Origin: Plantibacter sp. Leaf314
Lineage (GTDB): Bacteria; Actinomycetota; Actinomycetes; Actinomycetales; Microbacteriaceae
Length of the DNA: 64,000 nt
Assembly (NCBI RefSeq): GCF_001423185.1
Contig: NZ_LMOB01000003.1
Location: 62,001 to 126,000, forward strand
Direction of reading: 5' to 3'
This document shows positions 39,972 through 49,653 of this stretch, one piece after another. Under the pieces are notes generated by a model. The model did not search any database, was not told where the DNA came from, and saw only the letters and a program-made list of their open reading frames with translations. The position numbers and the translations under genes were made by a program. Position 1 is the stretch's first letter. Each line of letters begins with the position of its first letter.

Positions 39972-40817
39972 TCAGCAGCCGATGGTGGGTTTACCGGGTC
40001 GGCAGGGTTTGTCGACGCCGACGGTCGCGTTGCGGACGATCTGGATGGGGTGCGGAGTGTCCGAGGGGATGGTCAGGGTTCCGATCACGGGAAGCCAGCC
40101 ACTGTCGCCGACCCGGTACTCGGCCGCGTACTCGACCTCCACGGTGATCGTCTTGGACCCGACGGTCGTGTACCGGTGACTGGTCGGGGTCTTGGAGAAC
40201 TCGGGGAGTCCGAGGGACGCCCAGGTCGCTCCGCCGGTGCTGCTGGTGGCGGTGGTGCCGTCGCCGTAGTCGATGGTGAACCCGACGGGGATGAAGTTCA
40301 CCTCCGCCGTCTGTCCGAGGAGGGTGCCCGAGCGGGTGTGGCCTGATGCACCGGCGATCACGTTCGTGTGCAGCCCGCGCACACCCCAGCTCCCCGGTTC
40401 GGTGGTGACGGTCGGTGCGGCGGGCGCGAAGCTGATGAGGTCCCGGATCGTGACCGGTTGTGCGGCGGGTGTGGGTTCGAAGCCGGGGATCAGCTCGCCC
40501 GGGGTGATCGTGTAGCAGTCGTCGGGACGCACGAGACTGCACACAGTCCGTTCCCCGTTGGGTCCGTCGGTGACGCCGGGCGGAAGCTCGGTCGAGCCGC
40601 CACCGCTGTCACCACCGCCTGAGCCACCGGAGCCCCCACCACCGGAGCCGGGCCGCTCGACGCTGCCACCGATGTCGACCGAACCGTTCCCGATGCAAGC
40701 ACCTTCCAGTTGGCCCTCCGATCCGCAGGAGGCGGCGATCGCCACGTTTGCGGGCGCGAGCGTGAGTGCTACCACCAGGGCTGTTGCGGCTGCGAGAGCG
40801 CACCTCAGATTTCGCAT
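39972..40817 (-). CDS. Secreted protein with PKD-like domain
   Basis: 281 residues. Signal peptide MRNLRCALAAATALVVALTLAPANVAIAA with cleavage near AIAA-SC. A Gly/Ser-rich stretch (~58-75) leads to a C-terminal beta domain with VGFTIDYGDGTTATSSTGGATWASLG and SHRYTTVGSKTITVEVEYAAEYR, the D-Y-G-D-G and HxY pattern of PKD domains. Four cysteines (CGSEG, GACIG, TVCSLVRPDDCYT) may pair outside the cell. The ATG lies inside the end of the upstream lipoprotein gene (13-nt overlap). Genes like this occur in tandem families in Microbacteriaceae; role unknown. Confidence 0.75.
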   Translation of the reverse strand: MRNLRCALAAATALVVALTLAPANVAIAASCGSEGQLEGACIGNGSVDIGGSVERPGSGGGGSGGSGGGDSGGGSTELPPGVTDGPNGERTVCSLVRPDDCYTITPGELIPGFEPTPAAQPVTIRDLISFAPAAPTVTTEPGSWGVRGLHTNVIAGASGHTRSGTLLGQTAEVNFIPVGFTIDYGDGTTATSSTGGATWASLGLPEFSKTPTSHRYTTVGSKTITVEVEYAAEYRVGDSGWLPVIGTLTIPSDTPHPIQIVRNATVGVDKPCRPGKPTIGC

Positions 40818-41374
40818 GACTCTCCCTCGGCGACCGCAACGTGGTTCATCAGGACGAGTTCGGATTGCTCCTTGTTACCCGTGCCCACGTCGTAGGCCCA
40901 TGTGCGCGTCCGAGGGCGGTCAGGTCGCACCGTGGAGTTGCCGGCGGCGTCAAGAACATCGACAGTGCTGAGATCGATGCAAGACTTCGCCTTCGCGATG
41001 ACGCCGAGGGAGTCCGGGCTGGAGTACCACTCTGAGAGGTGCGTCGAGACGAGTGTCGGCGCTCCGACCATGGTCTTTCCGGCGGTAGCGAGTTCGACGA
41101 GGCTTCCGTGTTCGAACTCAGCGAGCTCCTTCCCAACGATGACGTCGATTCGTTGGACCTCCAGGCCTCCATCCAGAAGGATTGCATTCGAGATCCGCAT
41201 GTACTCCTGGTACGTCTCCGTCACCGCGGTGAGTGCCTGCTCCTCGCTGGCGAACACCGGCGGGGCGCTGCTCGGCGGCGGCGCGGGATCCGGGCCGGAG
41301 CACGCCGTCAGGGCGAGGAGGCCCGCCGCGAGGGCGAGGGCGGAATGGGTGCGAGGACGTGGTGTGACTGGCAT
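40805..41374 (-). CDS. Lipoprotein of unknown function
   Basis: 189 residues. Lipobox LTAC at ~22-25 after ALALAAGLLALTAC, then a Pro/Ser linker (SGPDPAPPPSSAPPVFA) and a globular part resembling an NTF2-like fold (FASEEQALTAVTETYQEYMRISNAILLDGG...). Two further cysteines, KSCIDLS and GESCEI. The start is supported by TAGCGT 6 nt upstream. It is coupled by overlap to the PKD-like secreted protein gene, so the two may act together at the cell surface. Confidence 0.72.
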   Translation of the reverse strand: MPVTPRPRTHSALALAAGLLALTACSGPDPAPPPSSAPPVFASEEQALTAVTETYQEYMRISNAILLDGGLEVQRIDVIVGKELAEFEHGSLVELATAGKTMVGAPTLVSTHLSEWYSSPDSLGVIAKAKSCIDLSTVDVLDAAGNSTVRPDRPRTRTWAYDVGTGNKEQSELVLMNHVAVAEGESCEI

Positions 41375-41380
41375 CCCTCG

Positions 41381-41386
41381 ACGCTA
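41381..41386 (-). promoter_or_regulatory. -10 hexamer TAGCGT of a leaderless gene
   Basis: On the minus strand TAGCGT ends 6 nt before ATG 41374. An AT-rich dyad (ATATG 41427-41431, CATAT 41442-41446) and a single TTATCCACA (41412-41420) lie just upstream in the promoter region. Confidence 0.5.
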
Positions 41387-41484
41387 GGCGCGGACGGAAC
41401 CCGACCCGGGGTTATCCACAGAGCAGATATGCCTACACCGACATATGTCTTTGATAGGCGCGGTTCGGGGCGGCTGGAACCGGC

Positions 41485-42075
41485 CTAACGACGACCGAGC
41501 CACCAGGCGGGGGAGGCGGCGATGACGGTGCGGGCGGCGGCGTCGATGTCGTCGAGCTCCCCGGTGCGGAGCCACTCCTCGATCGCCGCGACCGTGCCGG
41601 CCCCGGCGTAAGCGACGAGCATGCGCACGTGTCGTTCGGGGTCGACACCCTCCTCGCGCGGCGGGGCGATCTGCGGGTGACGGTCGAGGTGGTGACGGAG
41701 GGCCGCCTCGATCCGTTCGGTGAGCGCATCGCGGAGTGGTCCGACGAGCCGGGGCTGCATCGCGTTGCGGTAGATCGTCGCGTGCTCGGCGACGTGCCGC
41801 AGGAGGTCGCGCTCCGACTCGTCGAAGACGCTCAGTTCGGAGCCGCTCTCCGCCGGGAGGTCGACGTGCGCGCGCAGCGTGTCGTCCAGTTCCTCGCCGA
41901 GCACGTCGGCGAGCAGGTGGACGGGCGTCGGCGCGTGCCGGTAGAAGGTGTCGCGGGTGATTCCGGCCGCTCGAGCGACATCCGCGACCGTCACCTGGTC
42001 GATGCGGCCCTCCGTCGCGAGCGTGTGGATCGCCTCGCGGAGGGCGCGACGGGTGCGTGCCTGGCGGGGGTCCAT
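41485..42075 (-). CDS. TetR family regulator
   Basis: 196 residues. TetR HTH at ~8-55 (ARTRRALREAIHTLATEGRIDQVTVADVARAAGITRDTFYRHAPTPVHLLADVL) and an all-helical ligand domain (HATIYRNAMQPRLVGPLRDALTERIEAALRHHLD, VRMLVAYAGAGTVAAIEEWLRTGE, typical of TetR C-terminal family 11-like proteins). The start ATG 42075 is placed by TAGAGT 6 nt upstream. It is divergent from the second TetR regulator and its MFS pump, across 94 nt. Target unknown; autoregulation is likely. Confidence 0.88.
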   Translation of the reverse strand: MDPRQARTRRALREAIHTLATEGRIDQVTVADVARAAGITRDTFYRHAPTPVHLLADVLGEELDDTLRAHVDLPAESGSELSVFDESERDLLRHVAEHATIYRNAMQPRLVGPLRDALTERIEAALRHHLDRHPQIAPPREEGVDPERHVRMLVAYAGAGTVAAIEEWLRTGELDDIDAAARTVIAASPAWWLGRR

Positions 42076-42081
42076 CCGCTC

Positions 42082-42087
42082 ACTCTA
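42082..42087 (-). promoter_or_regulatory. -10 hexamer TAGAGT of a leaderless gene
   Basis: On the minus strand TAGAGT ends 6 nt before ATG 42075; it is embedded in CACTCTAGTGAG, a small dyad that may serve the TetR repressor. Confidence 0.5.
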
Positions 42088-42130
42088 GTGAGCGCGGCTG
42101 CGAGCTCGTCGCGGGCTCGAAGCGAGCGAC

Positions 42131-42169
42131 TTGCACCCTGGGATGGAGAGTGCAATACTGCACTTCGTG

Positions 42170-42181
<12 letters not shown>
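42131..42181 (+). promoter_or_regulatory. TetR operator cluster (TTGCAC/GTGCAA half-sites)
   Basis: Half-sites: TTGCAC at 42131, GTGCAA at 42150, the palindrome AGTGCA (42149-42154)/TGCACT (42159-42164) with a 4-nt spacer, and AGTGCA again at 42176-42181 inside the first codons. They overlap AATACT (42154-42159), a likely -10. A repressor bound here would shut off the TetR-MFS operon. Confidence 0.6.
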
Positions 42182-44568
<2,387 letters not shown>

Positions 44569-44590
44569 CCGCAACCGGTCGGACGACGAC

Positions 44591-44617
44591 GGCCCCGGGA
44601 CCTGAGGTCCCGGGGCC
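44591..44617. terminator. Bidirectional terminator hairpin
   Basis: GGCCCCGGGACC (44591-44602) and GGTCCCGGGGCC (44606-44617) form a perfect 12-bp stem with a TGA loop between the convergent MFS and SRPBCC genes. Confidence 0.75.
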
Positions 44618-44637
44618 CTCCCTCGTGCGGCGGACGG

Positions 44638-45204
44638 CTAGCCCTTCGGGGAGACGACCTTGATCCGGGAGTGACCCGAGGGGCCGCCGGTCGACTCGAT
44701 GTAGGTCTTGAACGACTCGAGCGTCCCACGGACGGCCCGCCCGGCGAGCCCGAGCGCCGCAGCGGTCCGCTCCACCGCGGTCACCGGCTTCCAGTGCACC
44801 GTGACGTCCACGCGGGTCTGCTGCTTGTCGATCGCCTCGAACACGGCGTCACCACTGAACCAGACGTCGCCTTCGATGGTGCGCCAGACCAGACGCTCCT
44901 CGGGAAGCTGCTCGAGGATCTCGACCAGGAACTGCCGCGAGAGTTTGCTGATCGCGACGGTCCAGCGACTGTAGACCTCGCCGGTCGTCGACACCTCGCG
45001 CACCGCCGGGAGGAACTCCGGGTACGACTCGAAGTCGACCCACTGCTTGTAGACGGCCGCGATAGGGAGCTCGACGACGACACTGTGCTGCACGGTCGAC
45101 ACCCCGTCGCGCTCCCGGCGGTCGCGTTTCGCCGACTGCTCCTCGTCCGGCCCGGTGCCGGGCTCGTCGTCCGCTGCCGCTGCTGACATGCCTCGTCGTC
45201 TCAT
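44638..45204 (-). CDS. SRPBCC/polyketide cyclase-like protein
   Basis: 188 residues. The ATG at 45204 overlaps the upstream lipoprotein stop by ATGA; ATG 45189 is an alternative. A charged ~35-residue tail precedes a helix-grip fold: VQHSVVVELPIAAVYKQWVDFESYPEFLPAVREV, YSRWTVAISKLSRQFLVEILEQLPEERLVWRTIEGDVWFSGDAVFEAI, TRVDVTVHWKPV. This is the coenzyme Q-binding/polyketide-cyclase group of SRPBCC proteins, which bind hydrophobic ligands. It is the last gene of a DUF6458-kinase-lipoprotein-SRPBCC operon; a lipid-linked role is possible but not shown. Confidence 0.82.
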   Translation of the reverse strand: MRRRGMSAAAADDEPGTGPDEEQSAKRDRRERDGVSTVQHSVVVELPIAAVYKQWVDFESYPEFLPAVREVSTTGEVYSRWTVAISKLSRQFLVEILEQLPEERLVWRTIEGDVWFSGDAVFEAIDKQQTRVDVTVHWKPVTAVERTAAALGLAGRAVRGTLESFKTYIESTGGPSGHSRIKVVSPKG

Positions 45205-45731
45205 TTGTCCTTCTTACCGTTCCCGTTCCCGTTCCCGTTGCCGTTGTTGCCGTTGTTGCCCTTGTCCCCGTTCTTGCCGTTGTCACCCTTGTCGCCGTCG
45301 TTCCCGTTCCCGGGGCCACCATCGTCGCCTGGCTCATCCGCGCCGTCATCCACCGGGGCGGCAGGCTCCACCGGCTCGACCGAACTGGGCGTGGGCGTCG
45401 GTGTCGGCGTGGCTGCCGGCGTCTCGACGACGGGGGAGAGGTCGGCGCGGACGGTGGCGATCGCCGATCGGATCTCCGACAGTCGGCTCGCGGAGACGGA
45501 ACCGTCCGCCTCAGCCTCGGCCAGCCGCGCCTCGAGGGCGTCCAACGCCGCGATGGCACCGGTGGTGTCGCCGGCGGCGGCGGCATCGGCGACCAGGACG
45601 ACCCCCTGTTGCAGCTCACGGCCGGTGTCCGCATCGAGTCCGGCGTCCGGCGACGCGCAGCCGCCGAGCAGCGCCACGACGAGCAGGGGAGCTGCGAACA
45701 GCGCCCGAGTGCGGTTCCCCGGCCGCGTCAC
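45201..45731 (-). CDS. Lipoprotein with collagen-like Gly/Asn-rich tail
   Basis: 176 residues from GTG 45731 (GTGA overlap with the kinase stop). Lipobox LGGC (LLVVALLGGC), then a helical region ~35-100 (GRELQQGVVLVADAAAAGDTTGAIAALDALEARLAEAEA) that could form a hairpin or coil, a Thr/Pro linker, and a C-terminal run of Gly-x-x triplets made of Gly, Asn, Asp and Lys (residues ~140-176). The DNA of the tail is a simple repeat of GTTCCCGTT-like units and could vary in length by slippage. Coupled to a membrane kinase, it may be its external partner; this is inference. Confidence 0.75.
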   Translation of the reverse strand: MTRPGNRTRALFAAPLLVVALLGGCASPDAGLDADTGRELQQGVVLVADAAAAGDTTGAIAALDALEARLAEAEADGSVSASRLSEIRSAIATVRADLSPVVETPAATPTPTPTPSSVEPVEPAAPVDDGADEPGDDGGPGNGNDGDKGDNGKNGDKGNNGNNGNGNGNGNGKKDK

Positions 45732-47020
45732 GGGGTCACCTCCCGCATGAGCTCGTCCAGGTGCGTCGACAGCGGATCCGGCAGCTCAGGCAGGGCCGGC
45801 ACGGAGGGGTGCGCCGACGAGACGAGGAACCACACGAGGGCGGCGGCCGCCACGAGCAGGATCACGCCGAGGAGCACCCAGACCCGGATCGTCCGCCGGC
45901 GGCGCTCGACGGCGGCGCGTCGAGCGCGCTCATCGACCCGACGCGTCGAGCGCGGTGAGTCGTCGAGCACGGCCGTCGTGGCGAGCCCCGCACCGTCGCG
46001 CGACCCGATCGGGAGCACCAGCGTCGGATCGACAGGCGGGCCCGGCGCATCGAACCGTTCCGTCGTCGCCGTCGGAGCCGCCGCCATCGCGGTGGCAGGC
46101 GTGGTCGCGTCCGTCGTCGACGCCGGCCCGGCCGACATCGCCATCGTCGCGGTCGCCGGGTCCGGTGCCTGGTCGCGCACCGGGTCGAGGTCGCGGACCG
46201 CCATGGCGACCTCGAGCGCCGTCGGGCGCGCGGCCGGATCCGACGCGGTCATCGCCGTCAGCAGGGACTTCCACTGGTACCCGAGCGTCCCGGGGATCGT
46301 CGGCGACGCGTTCAAGCGCGCCATCAGGGATTCATGGGTGCTCGTCTGCGGGTAGGCACGGCGGCCCGTCAGGGCTTCGAGGAGGACGAGCCCCAGCGCG
46401 TAGACGTCGGCGGGCGTGGCCGGATCAGCGCCCCGGACGAGTTCGGGACTGAGGTACGCGACGGTGCCCATCAGAGAGCCGGGTGCGGTCATGCGGGTGC
46501 TGTCGATGAGGTGCGCGATGCCGAAGTCGGCGAGCTTCGCGCGATACTCCTGGTGCGGGAGGACCGATCGGCGCAACAGCACGTTCGACGGCTTGATGTC
46601 GCGGTGCACGACCCTGGCGGCGTGCACGGTGTGCAGCGCCTCGGCGAGGTCGACCGCCATCGCAGCGACCTCAGGTGACGGCAGCGGCGACCGGCTGATG
46701 CGTTGCGACAGCGTCGGTCCGTCGACGTACTCCATGACGAGGTAGGAACCGTCACCGGAGACGACGCGCGCGTCGAAGAGGGTGACGAGCGCGTGATGGT
46801 TGAGCGAGGCCAGCAGACGCGTCTCCGAGGCGGTCCGCGCGCCGAGCGAGGCGTCGGTCGTGCCGGGGCGGAACAGCTTCACCGCGACCTGACGCCCGAG
46901 GGTCTCGTCGGTCGCGAGGTGGACGGTCGCCATGCCGCCGGATCCGATGCGCGCTCCCAGGCGGTAGCGTCCGTCGAGGAGTTCGCCGGTGCGCGGGTCG
47001 TCGACGCCGGGTTCGGCCAT
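45728..47020 (-). CDS. Serine/threonine protein kinase, membrane-anchored
   Basis: 430 residues. Hanks-type kinase: Gly loop IGSGGMATVH (25-34), Lys48 in VAVKLF, catalytic loop HRDIKPSNVLL with Asp141, DFG at 165-167, and SPELVRGADPATPADVYALGLVLLEALTG. An Ala/Thr-rich linker (~290-340) and a basic patch lead to one membrane helix (~383-405, VWVLLGVILLVAAAALVWFLV). The outside part is only ~30 residues and has no PASTA domain, so it is not PknB-type. The next gene, overlapping by 4 nt, encodes a lipoprotein. Confidence 0.92.
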   Translation of the reverse strand: MAEPGVDDPRTGELLDGRYRLGARIGSGGMATVHLATDETLGRQVAVKLFRPGTTDASLGARTASETRLLASLNHHALVTLFDARVVSGDGSYLVMEYVDGPTLSQRISRSPLPSPEVAAMAVDLAEALHTVHAARVVHRDIKPSNVLLRRSVLPHQEYRAKLADFGIAHLIDSTRMTAPGSLMGTVAYLSPELVRGADPATPADVYALGLVLLEALTGRRAYPQTSTHESLMARLNASPTIPGTLGYQWKSLLTAMTASDPAARPTALEVAMAVRDLDPVRDQAPDPATATMAMSAGPASTTDATTPATAMAAAPTATTERFDAPGPPVDPTLVLPIGSRDGAGLATTAVLDDSPRSTRRVDERARRAAVERRRRTIRVWVLLGVILLVAAAALVWFLVSSAHPSVPALPELPDPLSTHLDELMREVTP

Positions 47021-47043
47021 GGGTGGTGCGATCGCCCCGGTCC

Positions 47044-47304
47044 TCAGAGGACGGGACCGTCGTTGTCGGTGGTGCTGCGGCGGGTCACGCGCTCGCCGCT
47101 GCTCGGGTCGACGGCGGAACGCGTCGTCGACGACACCTGGCGGTGACGCAGCACGAGGATGAGCGAGATGAGGAACACGACGGCACCTGCTGCCATGAGG
47201 ATGTACCCGATGAGGGTGAGGTCCACGGCTGGGACGTCGATGTTGACGGCGAAGGCGAGGATGGCTCCGATGACGATCAGGGCGATTCCGGTTCCGATAC
47301 CCAT
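47044..47304 (-). CDS. DUF6458 family membrane protein
   Basis: 86 residues with two membrane helices (~4-22, TGIALIVIGAILAFAVNI, and ~28-50, LTLIGYILMAAGAVVFLISLILVL) and a soluble tail with VDPSSGERVTRRSTTDNDGPVL, the conserved end of DUF6458 proteins of actinomycetes. Function unknown. AAGGAGCTTGTC gives a good ribosome-binding site before the ATG. It is 23 nt upstream of the kinase gene and likely on the same mRNA. Confidence 0.82.
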   Translation of the reverse strand: MGIGTGIALIVIGAILAFAVNIDVPAVDLTLIGYILMAAGAVVFLISLILVLRHRQVSSTTRSAVDPSSGERVTRRSTTDNDGPVL

Positions 47305-47366
47305 GACAAGCTCCTTCTCCAGGTGACCCGGGCGTCGAGCGGGCGTGCTCGAGCGTGACCGACGGG

Positions 47367-47405
47367 TGACTCAGACTATTATTGAGTCAATCGTGGTTGA
47401 GTCAA
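47367..47405 (+). promoter_or_regulatory. ArsR-type operator: three TTGAGTCAA-like sites over the promoter
   Basis: TGACTCA at 47367-47373, TTGAGTCAA at 47382-47390 and TTGAGTCAA at 47397-47405 are spaced 15-16 bp. TATTAT (47377-47382) between the first two is a good -10. The third site lies in the first codons of the gene if GTG 47393 is the start. Confidence 0.6.
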
Positions 47406-48118
47406 CGGGGGTTGTGTCGGTGGAGTCGCTGGCGGTAAGGGCATCCAAGTTCGCCGCGCTCGCCGAGCCCGCCCGCCTGCGCATCGTGGACCTCCTCGCG
47501 CTGGGCGATCTGTCGCCGACGGAGATCCAGACGGCGCTGGGGATGGGCTCGAACCTCGTCGCCCATCACCTGAGCGTCCTGCAGAAGGCGGGGATCCTGT
47601 CGCGCTCGCGGTCGGAATCCGACGGGCGTCGCAACTACGTCCGCCTCGTCCCCGGCGCGTTCGACCGCCTCGCGCCGGAACCGATCAGCGTTCCGAGCCG
47701 TGTGGTCTTCGTGTGCACGGCCAACTCCGCGCGATCCCGGATGGCCGAGGCGCTCTGGCTGGACCGCAGCACCGTGCCGGTCGCCTCGGCGGGCAGTCGT
47801 CCCGCCGACGAGGTGAACCCGGGAGCGGTGCGGGCGGCAGCACGACACGGCGTCCGGATCGGTTCGCAGCACCCGCGTGGCACGCAGGAGGTCCTCCGGC
47901 CGGACGACTTCATCATCACGGTCTGCAACCGGGCGCACGAGGAACTCGTCGGCCGCGACGACCTGCACTGGTCCGTCCCCGACCCCGCCCTGACCGCCAC
48001 CGAGGAGGCGTTCGACGAGGCGTTCAGAGACCTGCGGGTCCGGGTCGACGAGTTCGTCAGCCGGTTGGCACCGGTACCCGCGGGGCCGCACGACGAGGCG
48101 CCGCACGGACTGGCCTGA
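47393..48118 (+). CDS. ArsR-type regulator fused to low-molecular-weight phosphatase/arsenate reductase domain
   Basis: 241 residues if GTG 47393 is the start; GTG 47414 or 47420 are alternatives. The N-terminal ~85 residues are an ArsR winged HTH (FAALAEPARLRIVDLLALGDLSPTEIQTALGMGSNLVAHHLSVLQKAGILSRSRS). The C-terminal part is an LMW-PTPase/ArsC fold (VVFVCTANSARSRMAEALW) with Cys108 and Arg114 forming the C-x5-R loop, HPRGTQEVLRPDDFIITVCNRAHEE and an SVPDP loop as the acid site. The metal-binding ELCVC motif of ArsR is absent. Known ArsR-ArsC fusions serve arsenic resistance, but there is no acr3/arsB here, so the signal may differ. Confidence 0.82.
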   Translation: MVESTGVVSVESLAVRASKFAALAEPARLRIVDLLALGDLSPTEIQTALGMGSNLVAHHLSVLQKAGILSRSRSESDGRRNYVRLVPGAFDRLAPEPISVPSRVVFVCTANSARSRMAEALWLDRSTVPVASAGSRPADEVNPGAVRAAARHGVRIGSQHPRGTQEVLRPDDFIITVCNRAHEELVGRDDLHWSVPDPALTATEEAFDEAFRDLRVRVDEFVSRLAPVPAGPHDEAPHGLA

Positions 48119-48124
48119 CGGCGG

Positions 48125-48802
48125 TCACCCGGCGTCGGGGAGGAGCTCCGGGCAGTCGCCGCCGGGGGTGGTGGCCAGTTCGAAGTGCCAGATCTCGTTC
48201 GCGTAGGTCTGGCAGAGGCCGAACGCGGAACCGTGCTCGATGAGCCAGTAGTCGGCGTCCGTCGCACCGATGTCGACGGCGGCCCCGCGGGTGTGCGAGG
48301 AACCCTCGGGGGTGGCGACGAACTGCCGGGCCGCCTCCTCGCTGCCGTACCGCAGGATCGCCTCGTCGAGCAGATGCTGCTGGTAGGCCGTGCTCCGCCA
48401 TCCCGAGCTGATGAACAGCGTGATGTCGTCGTCGGCTGCGGCCTCGGTCGCCTGCCGGACCGCCTCGAGGAGGTCCGGTTCGAGGTTCGCGACGCCGGGC
48501 AGCGCGATGTCGTCCACGGTGAAGCGGTTCTCTTCGAGTACGCCGTCGGCGGTCCCGAACCCGCCGTCGGTCGTGGTCGTACCGTCGTCCAGATCGGGCT
48601 GCCCCGCCGAGGAGGTGATCGCGCGCGTGATCGCGGGCGCGACGCCGGTGCACGCGACCAGGGCGATCGCGGCGGCGAGGGCGACGGCGGAGACGGCGAG
48701 GACGGTGACGGCCAGGTTCGCGGTGCGCCGGCCGGCTGCCGGCCGTCGCGTCGCGTGCTGTCGCCGCGGGTGGCGCCGCTGGTCGAAGTCCTGGTGTCGC
48801 AT
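48125..48802 (-). CDS. VanY-type D-alanyl-D-alanine carboxypeptidase
   Basis: 225 residues from ATG 48802. Basic N-terminus, a membrane anchor/signal (~29-55, NLAVTVLAVSAVALAAAIALVAC), then an M15B peptidase domain: SSGWRSTAYQQHLLDEAI, zinc ligands His170 and Asp177 in SSHTRGAAVDIG, and the EIWHFE motif with Glu203 as base and His206 as the third ligand. It trims the terminal D-Ala of peptidoglycan stems. It converges with the ArsR-ArsC gene and is divergent from a two-component system, an arrangement like vanY-vanRS, but no vanHAX genes are in the window. Confidence 0.85.
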   Translation of the reverse strand: MRHQDFDQRRHPRRQHATRRPAAGRRTANLAVTVLAVSAVALAAAIALVACTGVAPAITRAITSSAGQPDLDDGTTTTDGGFGTADGVLEENRFTVDDIALPGVANLEPDLLEAVRQATEAAADDDITLFISSGWRSTAYQQHLLDEAILRYGSEEAARQFVATPEGSSHTRGAAVDIGATDADYWLIEHGSAFGLCQTYANEIWHFELATTPGGDCPELLPDAG

Positions 48803-48957
48803 GATTCCTCCTCCACGGACCACCGCGGGTCGACGTCCGGCGATCGTGGTCCCAGTCCAGCCGCCCGGGGGTCTCGTGGGCGTCGGGCGATCGTCAGACG
48901 GTTCCGAAACATCCGGCCGCCTACGATCGACACGACGCCCAGACGACCGGAGGTTCC

Positions 48958-49653
48958 ATGCGTGTCTTGATCGCCGAGGACGAGCAGTACCTGGCCGAGA
49001 GCATCCTCGAGGGGCTGCAGCACGAGGGGCTCGCCGCCGACCTCGTGTTCGACGGCGACGCCGCGCTCGAACGGCTCGCCGTCAACAGCTACGACGTCGT
49101 CGTCCTCGACCGCGACCTCCCCGGTACGCACGGCGACGACGTCTGCCGCTGGATCGTCGCCCGGGAGCTGCCCTGCCGCGTGCTCATGCTCACCGCCGCC
49201 GCCGAGCTCGACGACAAGGAGAGCGGGTTCGAGATCGGTGCCGACGATTACCTGACGAAGCCGTTCGAGCTGCGCGAGCTCGTCCTGCGACTGCGCTCGC
49301 TGGCGCGCCGGCCTGCCGCGTCCCTGCCTCCGGTGCTGGAGTACGCCGGGGTGCGGCTCGACCCGTTCCGTCGGGAGGTGTACCGCGACGGGCGGTACGT
49401 GCGCCTGGCGAAGAAGCAGTTCGCCGTGCTGGAGGTCCTCCTCGCGGCCAGGGGTGGGGTCGTGAGCGCTGAAGACCTCCTCGAACGGGCCTGGGACGAG
49501 CACGCCGACCCGTTCACGAACGCCGTCCGGGTGACGATGTCGACCCTCCGGAAGGTGCTCGGTGAGCCGTGGGTCATCCACACCGTGCCGGGCGTCGGGT
49601 ACCGGGTGCTCCCGCCGGGCGAGGACGAGCCCACGAGGGTGGACGGCGCATGA
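48958..49653 (+). CDS. OmpR-type response regulator
   Basis: 231 residues. Receiver domain with the acidic pocket Glu7-Asp8, phosphorylation site Asp51 (VVVLDRDLPG) and Lys in YLTKPF; C-terminal winged helix (FRREVYRDGRYVRLAKKQFAVLEVLLAARGGVVSAEDLLERAWD, HTVPGVGYRVL). RBS GGAGG lies 6 nt before ATG 48958, and TACGAT at 48922-48927 is a likely -10. The stop overlaps the sensor kinase start (ATGA). Given the divergent vanY-like gene, cell-wall stress is a reasonable input. Confidence 0.92.
   Translation: MRVLIAEDEQYLAESILEGLQHEGLAADLVFDGDAALERLAVNSYDVVVLDRDLPGTHGDDVCRWIVARELPCRVLMLTAAAELDDKESGFEIGADDYLTKPFELRELVLRLRSLARRPAASLPPVLEYAGVRLDPFRREVYRDGRYVRLAKKQFAVLEVLLAARGGVVSAEDLLERAWDEHADPFTNAVRVTMSTLRKVLGEPWVIHTVPGVGYRVLPPGEDEPTRVDGA

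Noticed and set aside
41412..41420. DnaA box TTATCCACA as an origin signal
   Set aside because: A single copy without neighbours, AT-rich unwinding element, dnaA or dnaN; expected by chance.
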